Assembly (NCBI GenBank): GCA_016291725.1
Contig: JAEEYJ010000205.1
Coordinates: forward strand, 1 to 16,117
Direction of reading: 5' to 3'
Length of the DNA: 16,117 nucleotides
DNA from: Solobacterium sp.
Lineage (GTDB): Bacteria; Bacillota_I; Bacilli_A; Erysipelotrichales; Erysipelotrichaceae
In this document: positions 6,639 to 13,121 of the stretch, piece by piece
Layout of the letters: the number at the start of each line of letters is the position of its first letter
Numbering within the stretch: the first letter of the stretch is position 1
Made by a program: the position numbers and the translations under genes
The notes under the pieces: generated by a model
The model's database searches: none
What the model was told of the DNA's origin: nothing
What the model saw: the letters and a program-made list of their open reading frames with translations, nothing else

Positions 6639-6990
6639 ATCACACATTCTGTAAGCCATGTTCTGTACTTCCGAAGAAGCAGCAGCCATTTATCTCTGCC
6701 CGAAGGCACCTCCCTTGAACTTCGTTTCGCTCTCGGGAATTCTCCTACCATATTTGGATTTCTCGCTTGAGGGGTTTATCTCGTTCCACCCGGACGGTTT
6801 CCCGCCGGCTTCGTCACTGTGACACCTTAAGGACGCCGACCATGGATTTCTCTTTAGGTCTTTGTTCCGCCGTCAGCCTGAACTGCCCGGTCTTATGTCT
6901 TGGACCGGCACAAACACTACCATCATCACAGACGGTGCGAGCATGGACTTTCCTCTGGCTGTGACACCAGCGGCTGCCCGAATGTGCAAT
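6639..6990 (-). ncRNA. rnpB: RNase P RNA (catalytic subunit), Bacillota type
   Basis: Ribozyme that removes 5' leaders from pre-tRNAs. On the minus strand the conserved core is plain: AGAGGAAAGTCCATGCTC (P4 5' strand and CR-I) near the 5' end, a GACGGC segment, CACAGTGACGAAGCC, GGTAAACCCC-like GATAAACCCCTC, then AATATGGTAGGAGAA (P15 loop that binds the tRNA CCA end), and finally TACAGAACATGGCTTACAG (P4 3' strand), nearly identical to the B. subtilis end. The boundaries come from an 11-bp P1 helix pairing 6980-6990 with 6639-6649 (two wobbles). About 352 nt, shorter than the roughly 400 nt of B. subtilis. It starts at the base after the gpsB stop and no own promoter is visible, so it may be processed from the gpsB transcript. 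Plus-strand reading frames over this stretch are not genes. Confidence 0.95.
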
Positions 6991-7332
6991 CTACTCCCTT
7001 CTGTCCCTCTGCTGCGCGAACACCTCATCCTCAAGACGGGACAGTCTCTTCAGGATGTCCAGATTATCGGCACCCTGCTGGGCAGGTGTCGGATTCGCTT
7101 CGAGTGCCCTGGTACGGCCCTCCACTTCGATCAGCTTCGCCCTGAGCGACGCATTCGTCCGCTCCAGCTCTTCGATCTTCTCGTTGAGTTCTCCGGTGAT
7201 CTCCTGATAGGTCTGATAATCTTCAATCACAAGATCGAGATAAGCATCCACTTCCTCTGCACTGTAGCCGCGGAAATCGATATTGAACTGCTTGTCCAGT
7301 ATGGACTGAATATCAAGATTTACCTTTGCCAT
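6991..7332 (-). CDS. gpsB: Cell division protein GpsB (DivIVA family)
   Basis: Cytosolic coiled-coil adaptor that links septal and peripheral wall synthesis by binding penicillin-binding proteins. It has 113 residues. The N-terminal DivIVA/GpsB domain shows the FRGYSAEEVDAYLD membrane/PBP-binding motif (20-33), then a coiled coil (about 40-75), a Gln/Pro/Ala linker, and the GpsB C-terminal trimerising helix LDILKRLSRLEDEVF (91-105), which separates it from DivIVA proper. The start at 7330-7332 fits the family N-terminus; the ATG at 7383 overlaps the -35 and is excluded. Its neighbours are rnpB downstream and, divergently, recU-ponA, matching the B. subtilis setting in which GpsB acts on the ponA product PBP1. 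Confidence 0.95.
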   Translation of the reverse strand: MAKVNLDIQSILDKQFNIDFRGYSAEEVDAYLDLVIEDYQTYQEITGELNEKIEELERTNASLRAKLIEVEGRTRALEANPTPAQQGADNLDILKRLSRLEDEVFAQQRDRRE

Positions 7333-7354
7333 AACCCTACGCTCCCGTTTCTTA

Positions 7355-7383
7355 ATTATTGCAGGTAAAGCCTTGAAAATCAA
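7355..7383 (-). promoter_or_regulatory. gpsB(-rnpB) promoter (TTGATT-N17-AATAAT)
   Basis: Minus strand: -35 TTGATT (7378-7383), 17-bp spacer ending in TGC (extended -10), and -10 AATAAT (7355-7360). The gpsB ATG lies 22 nt after the -10. It is the only clear promoter seen that could drive rnpB. Confidence 0.75.
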
Positions 7384-7415
7384 CAGACCCTTCCTGAATT
7401 GTCCCGGAAATCATG

Positions 7416-7421
7416 TATAAT
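7416..7421 (+). promoter_or_regulatory. -10 box of the recU-ponA operon
   Basis: Perfect TATAAT 20 nt before the recU ATG, leaving a short leader of about 13 nt that begins around the AGAGGTG ribosome binding site. The -35 position (about 7393-7398, cctgaa) is poor. It diverges from the gpsB promoter about 33 bp away. Confidence 0.55.
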
Positions 7422-7441
7422 GGTACAGAGGTGCAGGAACA

Positions 7442-8041
7442 ATGGTGAATTATCCCGACGGACGGAAAACAACTGTATCTGCCGTACGGATCGGTGCCGG
7501 CAGACGAGGCATGGAACTGGAGAAGGAGATCAATACAACCAATGATTATTATCTCAGCCAGGACAGAGCCGTCATCTACAAAAAGCCGACCCCGGTAACC
7601 ATCGTCAACGTCGACTATCCTGCCCGCAATAAAGCGAAGATTACGGAAGCCTACTTCAAAGTGCCCAGCACAACGGACTACAACGGAATCTACCGTGGGA
7701 AGTACATCGATTTCGAAGCCAAGGAATGCCGTTCCAGGACATCCTTTCCTCTGAAGTCCATCCATCCCCACCAGATCGAGCACCTGAAAAGCGTAGTGCG
7801 CCATGGTGCTGTAGCCTTCGTCATCATCCGCTTCACCGAGTATGATGAAACCTGGCTCATTGATGCAATGACCATGATCGATCACATCAAGGACAGCAGC
7901 AGAAGCTCCATACCCTACACCTGGTTCCGTGAACACGGACACCTGATTCCCTATACCTATTTCAAGCCCGTTGACTACCTTCAGGTCGTCGACGAGGTCT
8001 ATTTCAAGGAGAATACTGAATGGCAAAACGCAGGAAACTGA
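7442..8041 (+). CDS. recU: Holliday junction resolvase RecU
   Basis: Homodimeric nuclease that cleaves four-way junctions during recombination and chromosome segregation, the Bacillota counterpart of RuvC. It has 199 residues. The N-terminus MVNYPDGRK and the GMELEKEINTTNDYYL segment match the family, fixing the start at 7442, which is preceded by AGAGGTG. The core has KKPTPVTIVNVDYP (48-60) and STTDYNGIYRGKYIDFEAKE (76-95), with acidic metal ligands D79, D90 and E92 and K94, followed by TSFPLKSIHPHQIEHL. It is the first gene of the recU-ponA pair and overlaps ponA by 22 bp, an arrangement conserved across Bacillota and suggesting translational coupling of a recombination and a cell-wall gene. 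Confidence 0.96.
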   Translation: MVNYPDGRKTTVSAVRIGAGRRGMELEKEINTTNDYYLSQDRAVIYKKPTPVTIVNVDYPARNKAKITEAYFKVPSTTDYNGIYRGKYIDFEAKECRSRTSFPLKSIHPHQIEHLKSVVRHGAVAFVIIRFTEYDETWLIDAMTMIDHIKDSSRSSIPYTWFREHGHLIPYTYFKPVDYLQVVDEVYFKENTEWQNAGN

Positions 8042-11007
8042 GGCTGAAGCTGCCCAGGCTGAAGCGCCGCAGGAAAACCACGAAGCAGACTGCCGCAAAG
8101 AAAAAGACCGGCAGACAGGTCAACAAGCTGAACCTCTGGACCTTGATCCTGATGTTCGTTGTATTCTGCGAACTGATCGCTTTCTGCGCCGGCGGAATCG
8201 CGCTCAAGGTGATGCTGAGGGACAGACCGCAGCTCGTCATCAGTGATTTCTTCTCGCCTGAATCCAGCCATATCTATGACAAGGACGGGAATCTCATCGC
8301 CGACGTCGGCACCCAGATCCGGGAGAACGTCACCTATGACGAACTCTCCGAAGCCCTGATCGATGCCTTCCTCGCCGTAGAGGATTCCCGCTACTTCGGC
8401 CACAACGGCTTCGACCTGCCCCGTTTCACCAAGTCTACCTTCGTTACTCTGAAGAATGTACTGCTGCACAATCCGGAGCGGGAAGGCGGCTCCACCTTTA
8501 CCATGCAGCTGGTCAAGCTGACCTACTTCCAGAACGACGAAACAGGCTATACACACCGGAAGGACATCGAGTACAAGATCCAGCAGATCGCTCTGGCGAT
8601 CGAACTGGAGAAACAGTCCAACAAGGAAGCCATCTTCGAGCTCTACCTGAACAAGATGAACTTCGGCGGAACCGGCAATATCCGCGGCATCGAGAAAGCA
8701 TCCCAGTACTACTACGGGAAGAGCGCCTCCCAGCTGAATCTGGCGGAAAGCGCCATGCTGGCAGGCGTCATCAACTCCCCCTACTGGTTCGATCCGCACA
8801 ACTTCCTGGACTATGCCACCAACCGGCGCAATACTGTGCTCTATCTGCTGAAGCGCCATGGATACATTACGGACAGAGAGTACCGGCTGGCCCGCAGCAT
8901 CAATGTGGAGGACACGCTGATCAATCCTGCTTCTTCCTCGACCGGACGGTCCTATGCGTACCAGTCCTACATTGATACCGCCATATCCGAGGCAGAAGCC
9001 CTGACCGGCCTGGATCCGCTGACGACCGCCATGGAGATCTATACGTACATGGATCCCGCGGCCCAGTCCGTCATGGATGCCATCCAGCGCGGGGAAGTGG
9101 AAGCGGTGCAGTTCCCGGACGAGCTCATGGAATGCGCCATGATCAGTGAAAACAACCAGACCGGGGAGATCGTTGCCATCGGCGGCGGACGCAACTACGG
9201 CCGCGGCGGATCGATGCTGCTGAACCACGCAACCCAGCAGTACAAACAGCCCGGCTCCTCCGTCAAGCCGATCATCGACTACGCTCTGGCCTTTGAATAC
9301 CTCGGCTGGGCAACAAGCCACGTCGTCACCGACCGGCCGATCACCTACCAGGGCACCAACATCATCATCAAGAACGCATCCGGCCAGTACGGCGGCGAAA
9401 TGACACTGCAGTACGCCGTCAGTATGTCCCTGAACACCCCTGCCATCCAGACACTCACGGAAGTCATCAATAAGGCAGGCTGGCAGAAGGTAGTGGACTA
9501 TATCAAGAGCCTTGGCTTTTCGAAGGTCAGCGAGGACAATTTCGACATCGGCTTCGCCATCGGCGGATCGAACTTTACCTGTTCTCCGCTGGAGCTCATG
9601 GCTGCCCACGCGGTGCTGATGAACGGCGGCTACTATATCCAGCCGCATACCATCAGCAAAATCGTCTTCCGCAGCGGCTACCAGGAGCCTCTGGTACCCA
9701 CCTACGAACCGGTATCCGTCCTGTCTCCGCAGGCAGCCTATCTGGCCGCCGAGCTGATGCGCAACGTAGTGCCGCAGTACGTCTATACCCAGATGCTGCA
9801 GCGGAACTACCCGGTCTACGCCAAGACCGGTACAACGGACTGGGGTTCCGATGGTCTGGACTACAACATTCCTCAGGGAGCCTCCAAGGACAAGTGGATG
9901 ATCTCGGAAACCGGGCAGTATACAACAGCTGTCTGGGTCGGCTATGAAAAAGGCGTCAAGGACGCCGGCACCTACTTCGACAACTACAAGTCCAATCTGA
10001 ACCTGACCGGACGGATCTCCAATGAACTGCTTTCCGTTCTGAACGATAATCTGGTGCCACAGGGCGTCCAGCGTCCAGCCGGCATTTCGGACATCACCCA
10101 TATCCTGGGAACGTTCCCCTACGCCTATCCGATCGATGGCATGGACTGGAGCTACATCACCAGCGGCATGATCAAGAGCGAGTACGCGAATCTGGTCAGT
10201 CCGGAAGCTGCAGACTCCGTAGCCAGCCTGACCGACTTCGCCGCCGAGTACACCTTTGACGGCAAGGTCCACATCTGGTGGCCGGCCTATCCGGAACCGG
10301 AGAAGCTGCAGGCGGCAGAGGATACCATGGACATCAGCCTCTACGACGGTGTAGGAAACTGCCTGGTCAGTGCGTGGGGCAAGCGTCTGTTCGACTACAG
10401 CTGGATCTTCGGACCGATCCGCTACAAGGTGCGCATTTCCCAGAACGGTCTTACCATAGCCGAAAAAAGCGCAGACTATGAAGACCAGTATTACGATGAT
10501 ATAGAGCTCCTGCCGGGCACGGAAACCGAAGCCTGCGGCTTCTACGCCTATGAGAACGGCGGCGGAGCCTCCAATGAAATGTGTGTCAGATTCAAAACAC
10601 CGGAAAAAGAACCGGAACAGGCACCGGACGAAGAAGCCGAACAGAAATGCACCAACAACGGCGGCACCTGGGCGGACGGCACCTGCAGCTATCCCGCAGC
10701 CGAGTGCATCGAAAACGGTGGTGAATGGACTGTGACCGGATGCGTCTGGCCGCAGCCTGAAGTACCGAATATAGAATTCCCGCCGATGACCGCTGCCGGC
10801 GCGGAGGTGCAGGCCTGGGCTGACAGCAACGGCATCAGCCTCTACTGCGAGCACCTGACCCGTGAGCGCTGCCGGGAAGCCTACCCGTATGTCCAGGACA
10901 ACGAATACAACATCATGTTCGACCGGGATCACGACGATCAGCTGCTCAACGGCCGCATCGCCCCGGCAAACACGAACATCGGATGCTGGGTCATCATCGA
11001 TGAATAA
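8020..11007 (+). CDS. ponA: Bifunctional penicillin-binding protein 1A (transglycosylase/transpeptidase)
   Basis: Class A PBP that polymerises and cross-links peptidoglycan at the outer membrane face; 995 residues. A very basic cytoplasmic tail (1-37) precedes one membrane helix (about 38-62). The GT51 domain has EDSRYFGHNG (catalytic E121), GGSTFTMQLVKL (157-168) and RKDIEYKIQQ (180-189). The transpeptidase domain has S413-x-x-K416 in PGSSVKPI, S470-L-N472 and K602-T-G604. After about residue 740 comes a beta-rich FN3-like stretch, an acidic linker (860-876), two Cys-loop repeats (877-889 and 896-908) and a C-terminal stretch that looks PASTA-like. AAGGAG lies 8 nt before the ATG at 8020. 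Its probable regulator gpsB is encoded just upstream, divergently. It ends in a terminator shared with nth. Confidence 0.96.
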   Translation: MAKRRKLRLKLPRLKRRRKTTKQTAAKKKTGRQVNKLNLWTLILMFVVFCELIAFCAGGIALKVMLRDRPQLVISDFFSPESSHIYDKDGNLIADVGTQIRENVTYDELSEALIDAFLAVEDSRYFGHNGFDLPRFTKSTFVTLKNVLLHNPEREGGSTFTMQLVKLTYFQNDETGYTHRKDIEYKIQQIALAIELEKQSNKEAIFELYLNKMNFGGTGNIRGIEKASQYYYGKSASQLNLAESAMLAGVINSPYWFDPHNFLDYATNRRNTVLYLLKRHGYITDREYRLARSINVEDTLINPASSSTGRSYAYQSYIDTAISEAEALTGLDPLTTAMEIYTYMDPAAQSVMDAIQRGEVEAVQFPDELMECAMISENNQTGEIVAIGGGRNYGRGGSMLLNHATQQYKQPGSSVKPIIDYALAFEYLGWATSHVVTDRPITYQGTNIIIKNASGQYGGEMTLQYAVSMSLNTPAIQTLTEVINKAGWQKVVDYIKSLGFSKVSEDNFDIGFAIGGSNFTCSPLELMAAHAVLMNGGYYIQPHTISKIVFRSGYQEPLVPTYEPVSVLSPQAAYLAAELMRNVVPQYVYTQMLQRNYPVYAKTGTTDWGSDGLDYNIPQGASKDKWMISETGQYTTAVWVGYEKGVKDAGTYFDNYKSNLNLTGRISNELLSVLNDNLVPQGVQRPAGISDITHILGTFPYAYPIDGMDWSYITSGMIKSEYANLVSPEAADSVASLTDFAAEYTFDGKVHIWWPAYPEPEKLQAAEDTMDISLYDGVGNCLVSAWGKRLFDYSWIFGPIRYKVRISQNGLTIAEKSADYEDQYYDDIELLPGTETEACGFYAYENGGGASNEMCVRFKTPEKEPEQAPDEEAEQKCTNNGGTWADGTCSYPAAECIENGGEWTVTGCVWPQPEVPNIEFPPMTAAGAEVQAWADSNGISLYCEHLTRERCREAYPYVQDNEYNIMFDRDHDDQLLNGRIAPANTNIGCWVIIDE

Positions 11008-11011
11008 ACAC

Positions 11012-11038
11012 AAAAGCCGGCTCAGCCGGCTTTGTTTT
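11012..11038 (+). terminator. Bidirectional terminator between ponA and nth
   Basis: Perfect 9-bp stem AAAGCCGGC/GCCGGCTTT (11013-11021 with 11025-11033) and a TCA loop, followed by GTTTT on the plus strand. On the minus strand the arm runs into TTTTGTG. The TCA loop is the complement of the nth stop codon TGA, so the last nth codons form part of the hairpin. Confidence 0.9.
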
Positions 11039-11651
11039 CATATCTGCACAGTTCTGTGAACGGGCACTGCCCGCACAGCGGGCCTCTTGCCCGGCAGAGA
11101 TACCTGCCGAAGAAGATCAGCTGATGGTGGGCCTTGATCCACCGTTCCCTGGGGAACTTCCTTCTCAGCTTCTCCTCCACTTCCTGTACCGTATCATCCT
11201 TCTTTGCCAGACCGAGCCTTTTGGACACTCTTTCCACATGGGTATCCACAGGCATGGCCGGCACACCGAATCCCTCGGCCAGAATCACATTGGCGCACTT
11301 TCTGCCTACTCCGGGCAGGCTCATCAGGTCCTTCCGGTTTTCCGGCACCGTACCATCGAAGTCCGCAGCGGATTTCACAGCCATGGCATGGATGGAACGG
11401 GCTTTGTTCCGGTAGAGTCCCAGAGAACGGATGTACTCCTCGATCTCCGCTGTATCCGCCTGCGCCAATGCCGCAATGTCCGGATAGGCCGCAAACAGGG
11501 CCGGTGTCACCCGGTTCACCGACGCGTCCGTTGTCTGGGCGGAGAGGATCACTGCGACCGTCAGTTCATAGATGTTCCGGTAATCCAGTTCACAGTGCGC
11601 ATCCGGATACAGCATGTCCAGACCTTTCAGTACTTCTTCCGCCCGGTTCAC
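11022..11651 (-). CDS. nth: Endonuclease III (DNA glycosylase/AP lyase)
   Basis: Base-excision repair enzyme that removes oxidised pyrimidines; 209 residues, the normal size. The helix-hairpin-helix LPGVGRKCANVI begins at 112 and carries the catalytic lysine K118; the catalytic aspartate is D136 in MPVDTHVERV. The C-terminal iron-sulfur loop is complete: C186-x6-C193-x2-C196-x5-C202. The ATG at 11649-11651 overlaps the dnaD stop (ATGA), so the two are translationally coupled, as in many Bacillota. The stop codon lies in the loop of the terminator shared with ponA. Confidence 0.97.
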   Translation of the reverse strand: MNRAEEVLKGLDMLYPDAHCELDYRNIYELTVAVILSAQTTDASVNRVTPALFAAYPDIAALAQADTAEIEEYIRSLGLYRNKARSIHAMAVKSAADFDGTVPENRKDLMSLPGVGRKCANVILAEGFGVPAMPVDTHVERVSKRLGLAKKDDTVQEVEEKLRRKFPRERWIKAHHQLIFFGRYLCRARGPLCGQCPFTELCRYENKAG

Positions 11652-12154
11652 TGCCCTTTCCTCCCTGTATTTCTCAGCACACTCTCAACATAGGACATGC
11701 TCCGCTTCTGGTAGGCGCTCGCTTCCCGCAGCGCATGTATGATTGTCTTCCGGGGATAGATCCGGTTCCATTCACTGATCTTCTGCATTTCATTCGGTGT
11801 CATCGGACGTCCGAACTCTTCTTCAAACAGTTCAATCAACGGACTGTCCATGACCCGGATATCCTTGGCGGTATCCGTGTCGAACAGACCGTCCAGCCGG
11901 AACTGTACATTCCTGCTGGAAGCCATAATATCCAGGTAGTGCCTGGCACACAGTACAGAAACAACCCGGTTCAGTTCATCCATGTCCAGACCGGTCTTCT
12001 TCTGAAGAATGTCCATACTGATGTCGGTACGGTTCTCATTGTAAAAATCGATGGTCATGACCACCGTCAGCTCCTGCGGACTCAGTTTCAGGTTCTCCAG
12101 ATTGTCCAGAATCCAGTCCCGCCGGTTCACGTATTTCTGCTCATACCACTTCAT
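11648..12154 (-). CDS. dnaD: DNA replication initiation/restart protein DnaD (short form)
   Basis: Primosomal protein that works with DnaA, DnaB and DnaI to open origins and load helicase in Bacillota. With the start at 12152-12154 the product has 168 residues. The N-terminal winged-helix (DDBH1) begins with NLKLSPQELTVVMTIDFYNEN; the C-terminal DDBH2 domain includes PLIELFEEEFGRPMTPNEMQKISEW and IIHALREASAYQKRSMSYVESVL. The YxxxIxxxW motif reads Y155-x3-V159-x3-T163, so the tryptophan is replaced. The protein stops 5 residues later, without the tail seen in the 232-residue B. subtilis protein. A GTG 45 bp upstream is open but lies above the -10 box and has no ribosome binding site. The stop overlaps nth by ATGA. 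Confidence 0.9.
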   Translation of the reverse strand: MKWYEQKYVNRRDWILDNLENLKLSPQELTVVMTIDFYNENRTDISMDILQKKTGLDMDELNRVVSVLCARHYLDIMASSRNVQFRLDGLFDTDTAKDIRVMDSPLIELFEEEFGRPMTPNEMQKISEWNRIYPRKTIIHALREASAYQKRSMSYVESVLRNTGRKGQ

Positions 12155-12169
12155 AGCGTCACTACGGCT

Positions 12170-12175
12170 ATTATA
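12170..12175 (-). promoter_or_regulatory. -10 box of dnaD-nth
   Basis: Perfect TATAAT on the minus strand, 15 nt before the dnaD ATG, which would give a leader of about 8 nt with no Shine-Dalgarno. No -35 is apparent. It faces away from the -10 of the divergent gene 35 bp off. Confidence 0.5.
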
Positions 12176-12207
12176 TATGTTTCCCCTGCCCGCCGCCACT
12201 GAATTTA

Positions 12208-12216
12208 TGGTAGAAT
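12208..12216 (+). promoter_or_regulatory. Extended -10 of the thioredoxin-like gene
   Basis: TGG-TAGAAT on the plus strand, 6 nt (gctctt) before the ATG at 12223. The start codon would be at or next to the transcription start. There is no Shine-Dalgarno. Confidence 0.5.
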
Positions 12217-12222
12217 GCTCTT

Positions 12223-12759
12223 ATGCTGAAACGTCTGATGATTTCCTTTCTGGTACTGCTGATGATCTACAGTGCTTTTGTTGTAGGCTTCCGCATCTTT
12301 GAACCGGAGAAGGAAGAGATCCATCAGACCTCGCTGGACACCACCGTCGTAGACTACGCTTCCGCCAGGAACTACACCCTGAGCAGCGGTGCCTCCTCCG
12401 TACACTGCTACTTCTTCTGCTCGCCGCAGAACGATGACTGCACCTACATGGAGAACACCGTCATGCGCACCGTGGAGAATGACACCGGCGTACGGATGTC
12501 CGAGATCTTCGAATACATCGATGTTACTGCACTGGAGTCAACGAATGACCTCAACCGCCTCAAGGAAGAATGGGGCCTGGATGACTGCCCGGGCTTTGTA
12601 CTCTGCCACGTGCAGGATCAGGAGATCATCATAGACAGTACACTCTCCTGGGACAGTTCCCGTCCACTGTCCGTGTTTGAGCTCAAGCAATGGCTGCGGG
12701 CAAACAATCTCTACGATGCCCGGGAAGAAGAGACAGAAATAGAACAGCCTGTGTCCTAG
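12223..12759 (+). CDS. Membrane-anchored thioredoxin-fold-like protein of unknown function
   Basis: I do not recognise the family. The 178-residue product begins MLKRLM followed by a single hydrophobic helix (about 6-24), so it is probably a signal-anchored protein with its body outside the membrane. Residues 60-145 resemble a thioredoxin fold: a strand VHCYFFCSP, then C73 and a helix, later an ESTNDLNRLKEEWGLDDCPGFVLC segment whose CPGF looks like the cis-proline site. Five cysteines are present (C62, C66, C73, C122, C128), but no CxxC; only the second active-site cysteine (C73) is where a redox thioredoxin would have it. The C-terminus is acidic. It diverges from dnaD and converges on rsfS; its stop lies in a terminator loop. 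It could be a degenerate thiol-disulfide protein or a structural Trx-fold domain. Confidence 0.75.
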   Translation: MLKRLMISFLVLLMIYSAFVVGFRIFEPEKEEIHQTSLDTTVVDYASARNYTLSSGASSVHCYFFCSPQNDDCTYMENTVMRTVENDTGVRMSEIFEYIDVTALESTNDLNRLKEEWGLDDCPGFVLCHVQDQEIIIDSTLSWDSSRPLSVFELKQWLRANNLYDAREEETEIEQPVS

Positions 12760-12775
12760 ACACAGGCTTTTGTTT
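12746..12775 (+). terminator. Terminator between the thioredoxin-like gene and rsfS
   Basis: Perfect 10-bp stem AGCCTGTGTC/GACACAGGCT (12746-12755 with 12759-12768), 3-nt loop CTA, then TTTGTTT on the plus strand. The stop codon TAG of the plus-strand gene is at 12757-12759, in the loop. On the minus strand it follows the rsfS stop but has only a weak T-rich tail. Confidence 0.88.
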
Positions 12776-13121
12776 ACGCTTCCTGATCGCTCCAGCGTTC
12801 GCTCGGGCGGTCCGCCCAGAGATTCTCCAGCCGGTACTGCATCCGTGCGTCTTCCGTAAAGATATGCACAATGACATCGTACAGATCCAGAAGGATCCAG
12901 GTACTGCCTTCTCCGCCTTCCCGCTTCCGTACACCGTATCCGTTCTTCAGCGCTTCCTTTTCCAGTTCTTCCGCCAGGCTTGCGGCATGGCGGATGTTCC
13001 GGGCTGTTGCCAGTACAAAGCTGTCTGTAAACGGACTGATGCCCTTCATATCGATGACAACGATGTTCTCTGCAAGTTTCTTCGACAGTGTTTCACACAC
13101 GAATGTCTCTGTTTCCGTCAT
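12774..13121 (-). CDS. rsfS: Ribosomal silencing factor RsfS (YbeB/Iojap)
   Basis: Binds ribosomal protein L14 on the 50S subunit and blocks 30S joining when nutrients are scarce. It has 115 residues, typical length. Family marks are NIVVIDMKGISPFTDSFVLATA (about 19-40), RHAASLAEELEKEA and the EGGEGSTWILLDLYDVIVHIF core with the conserved W, D, V and H, followed by YRLENLW. The ATG at 13119-13121 overlaps the yqeK stop by ATGA. It is the last gene of the operon, the same terminal place as yqeL in the B. subtilis yqe cluster. Confidence 0.96.
   Translation of the reverse strand: MTETETFVCETLSKKLAENIVVIDMKGISPFTDSFVLATARNIRHAASLAEELEKEALKNGYGVRKREGGEGSTWILLDLYDVIVHIFTEDARMQYRLENLWADRPSERWSDQEA

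Noticed and set aside
6767..7368. Plus-strand open frames across rnpB and gpsB
   Set aside because: They run antisense through a conserved RNase P RNA and a recognised GpsB, with no ribosome binding site or protein motif.
7999..11013. A 1004-codon open frame on the minus strand opposite ponA
   Set aside because: It mirrors ponA codon for codon, has repetitive Val/Gly/Asp-rich composition without any domain, and lacks a ribosome binding site. It is a shadow of the GC-rich third positions of ponA.
12155..12199. Longer dnaD start (GTG) adding 15 residues
   Set aside because: It spans the TATAAT box, has no ribosome binding site, and the DnaD family begins close to the chosen Met.
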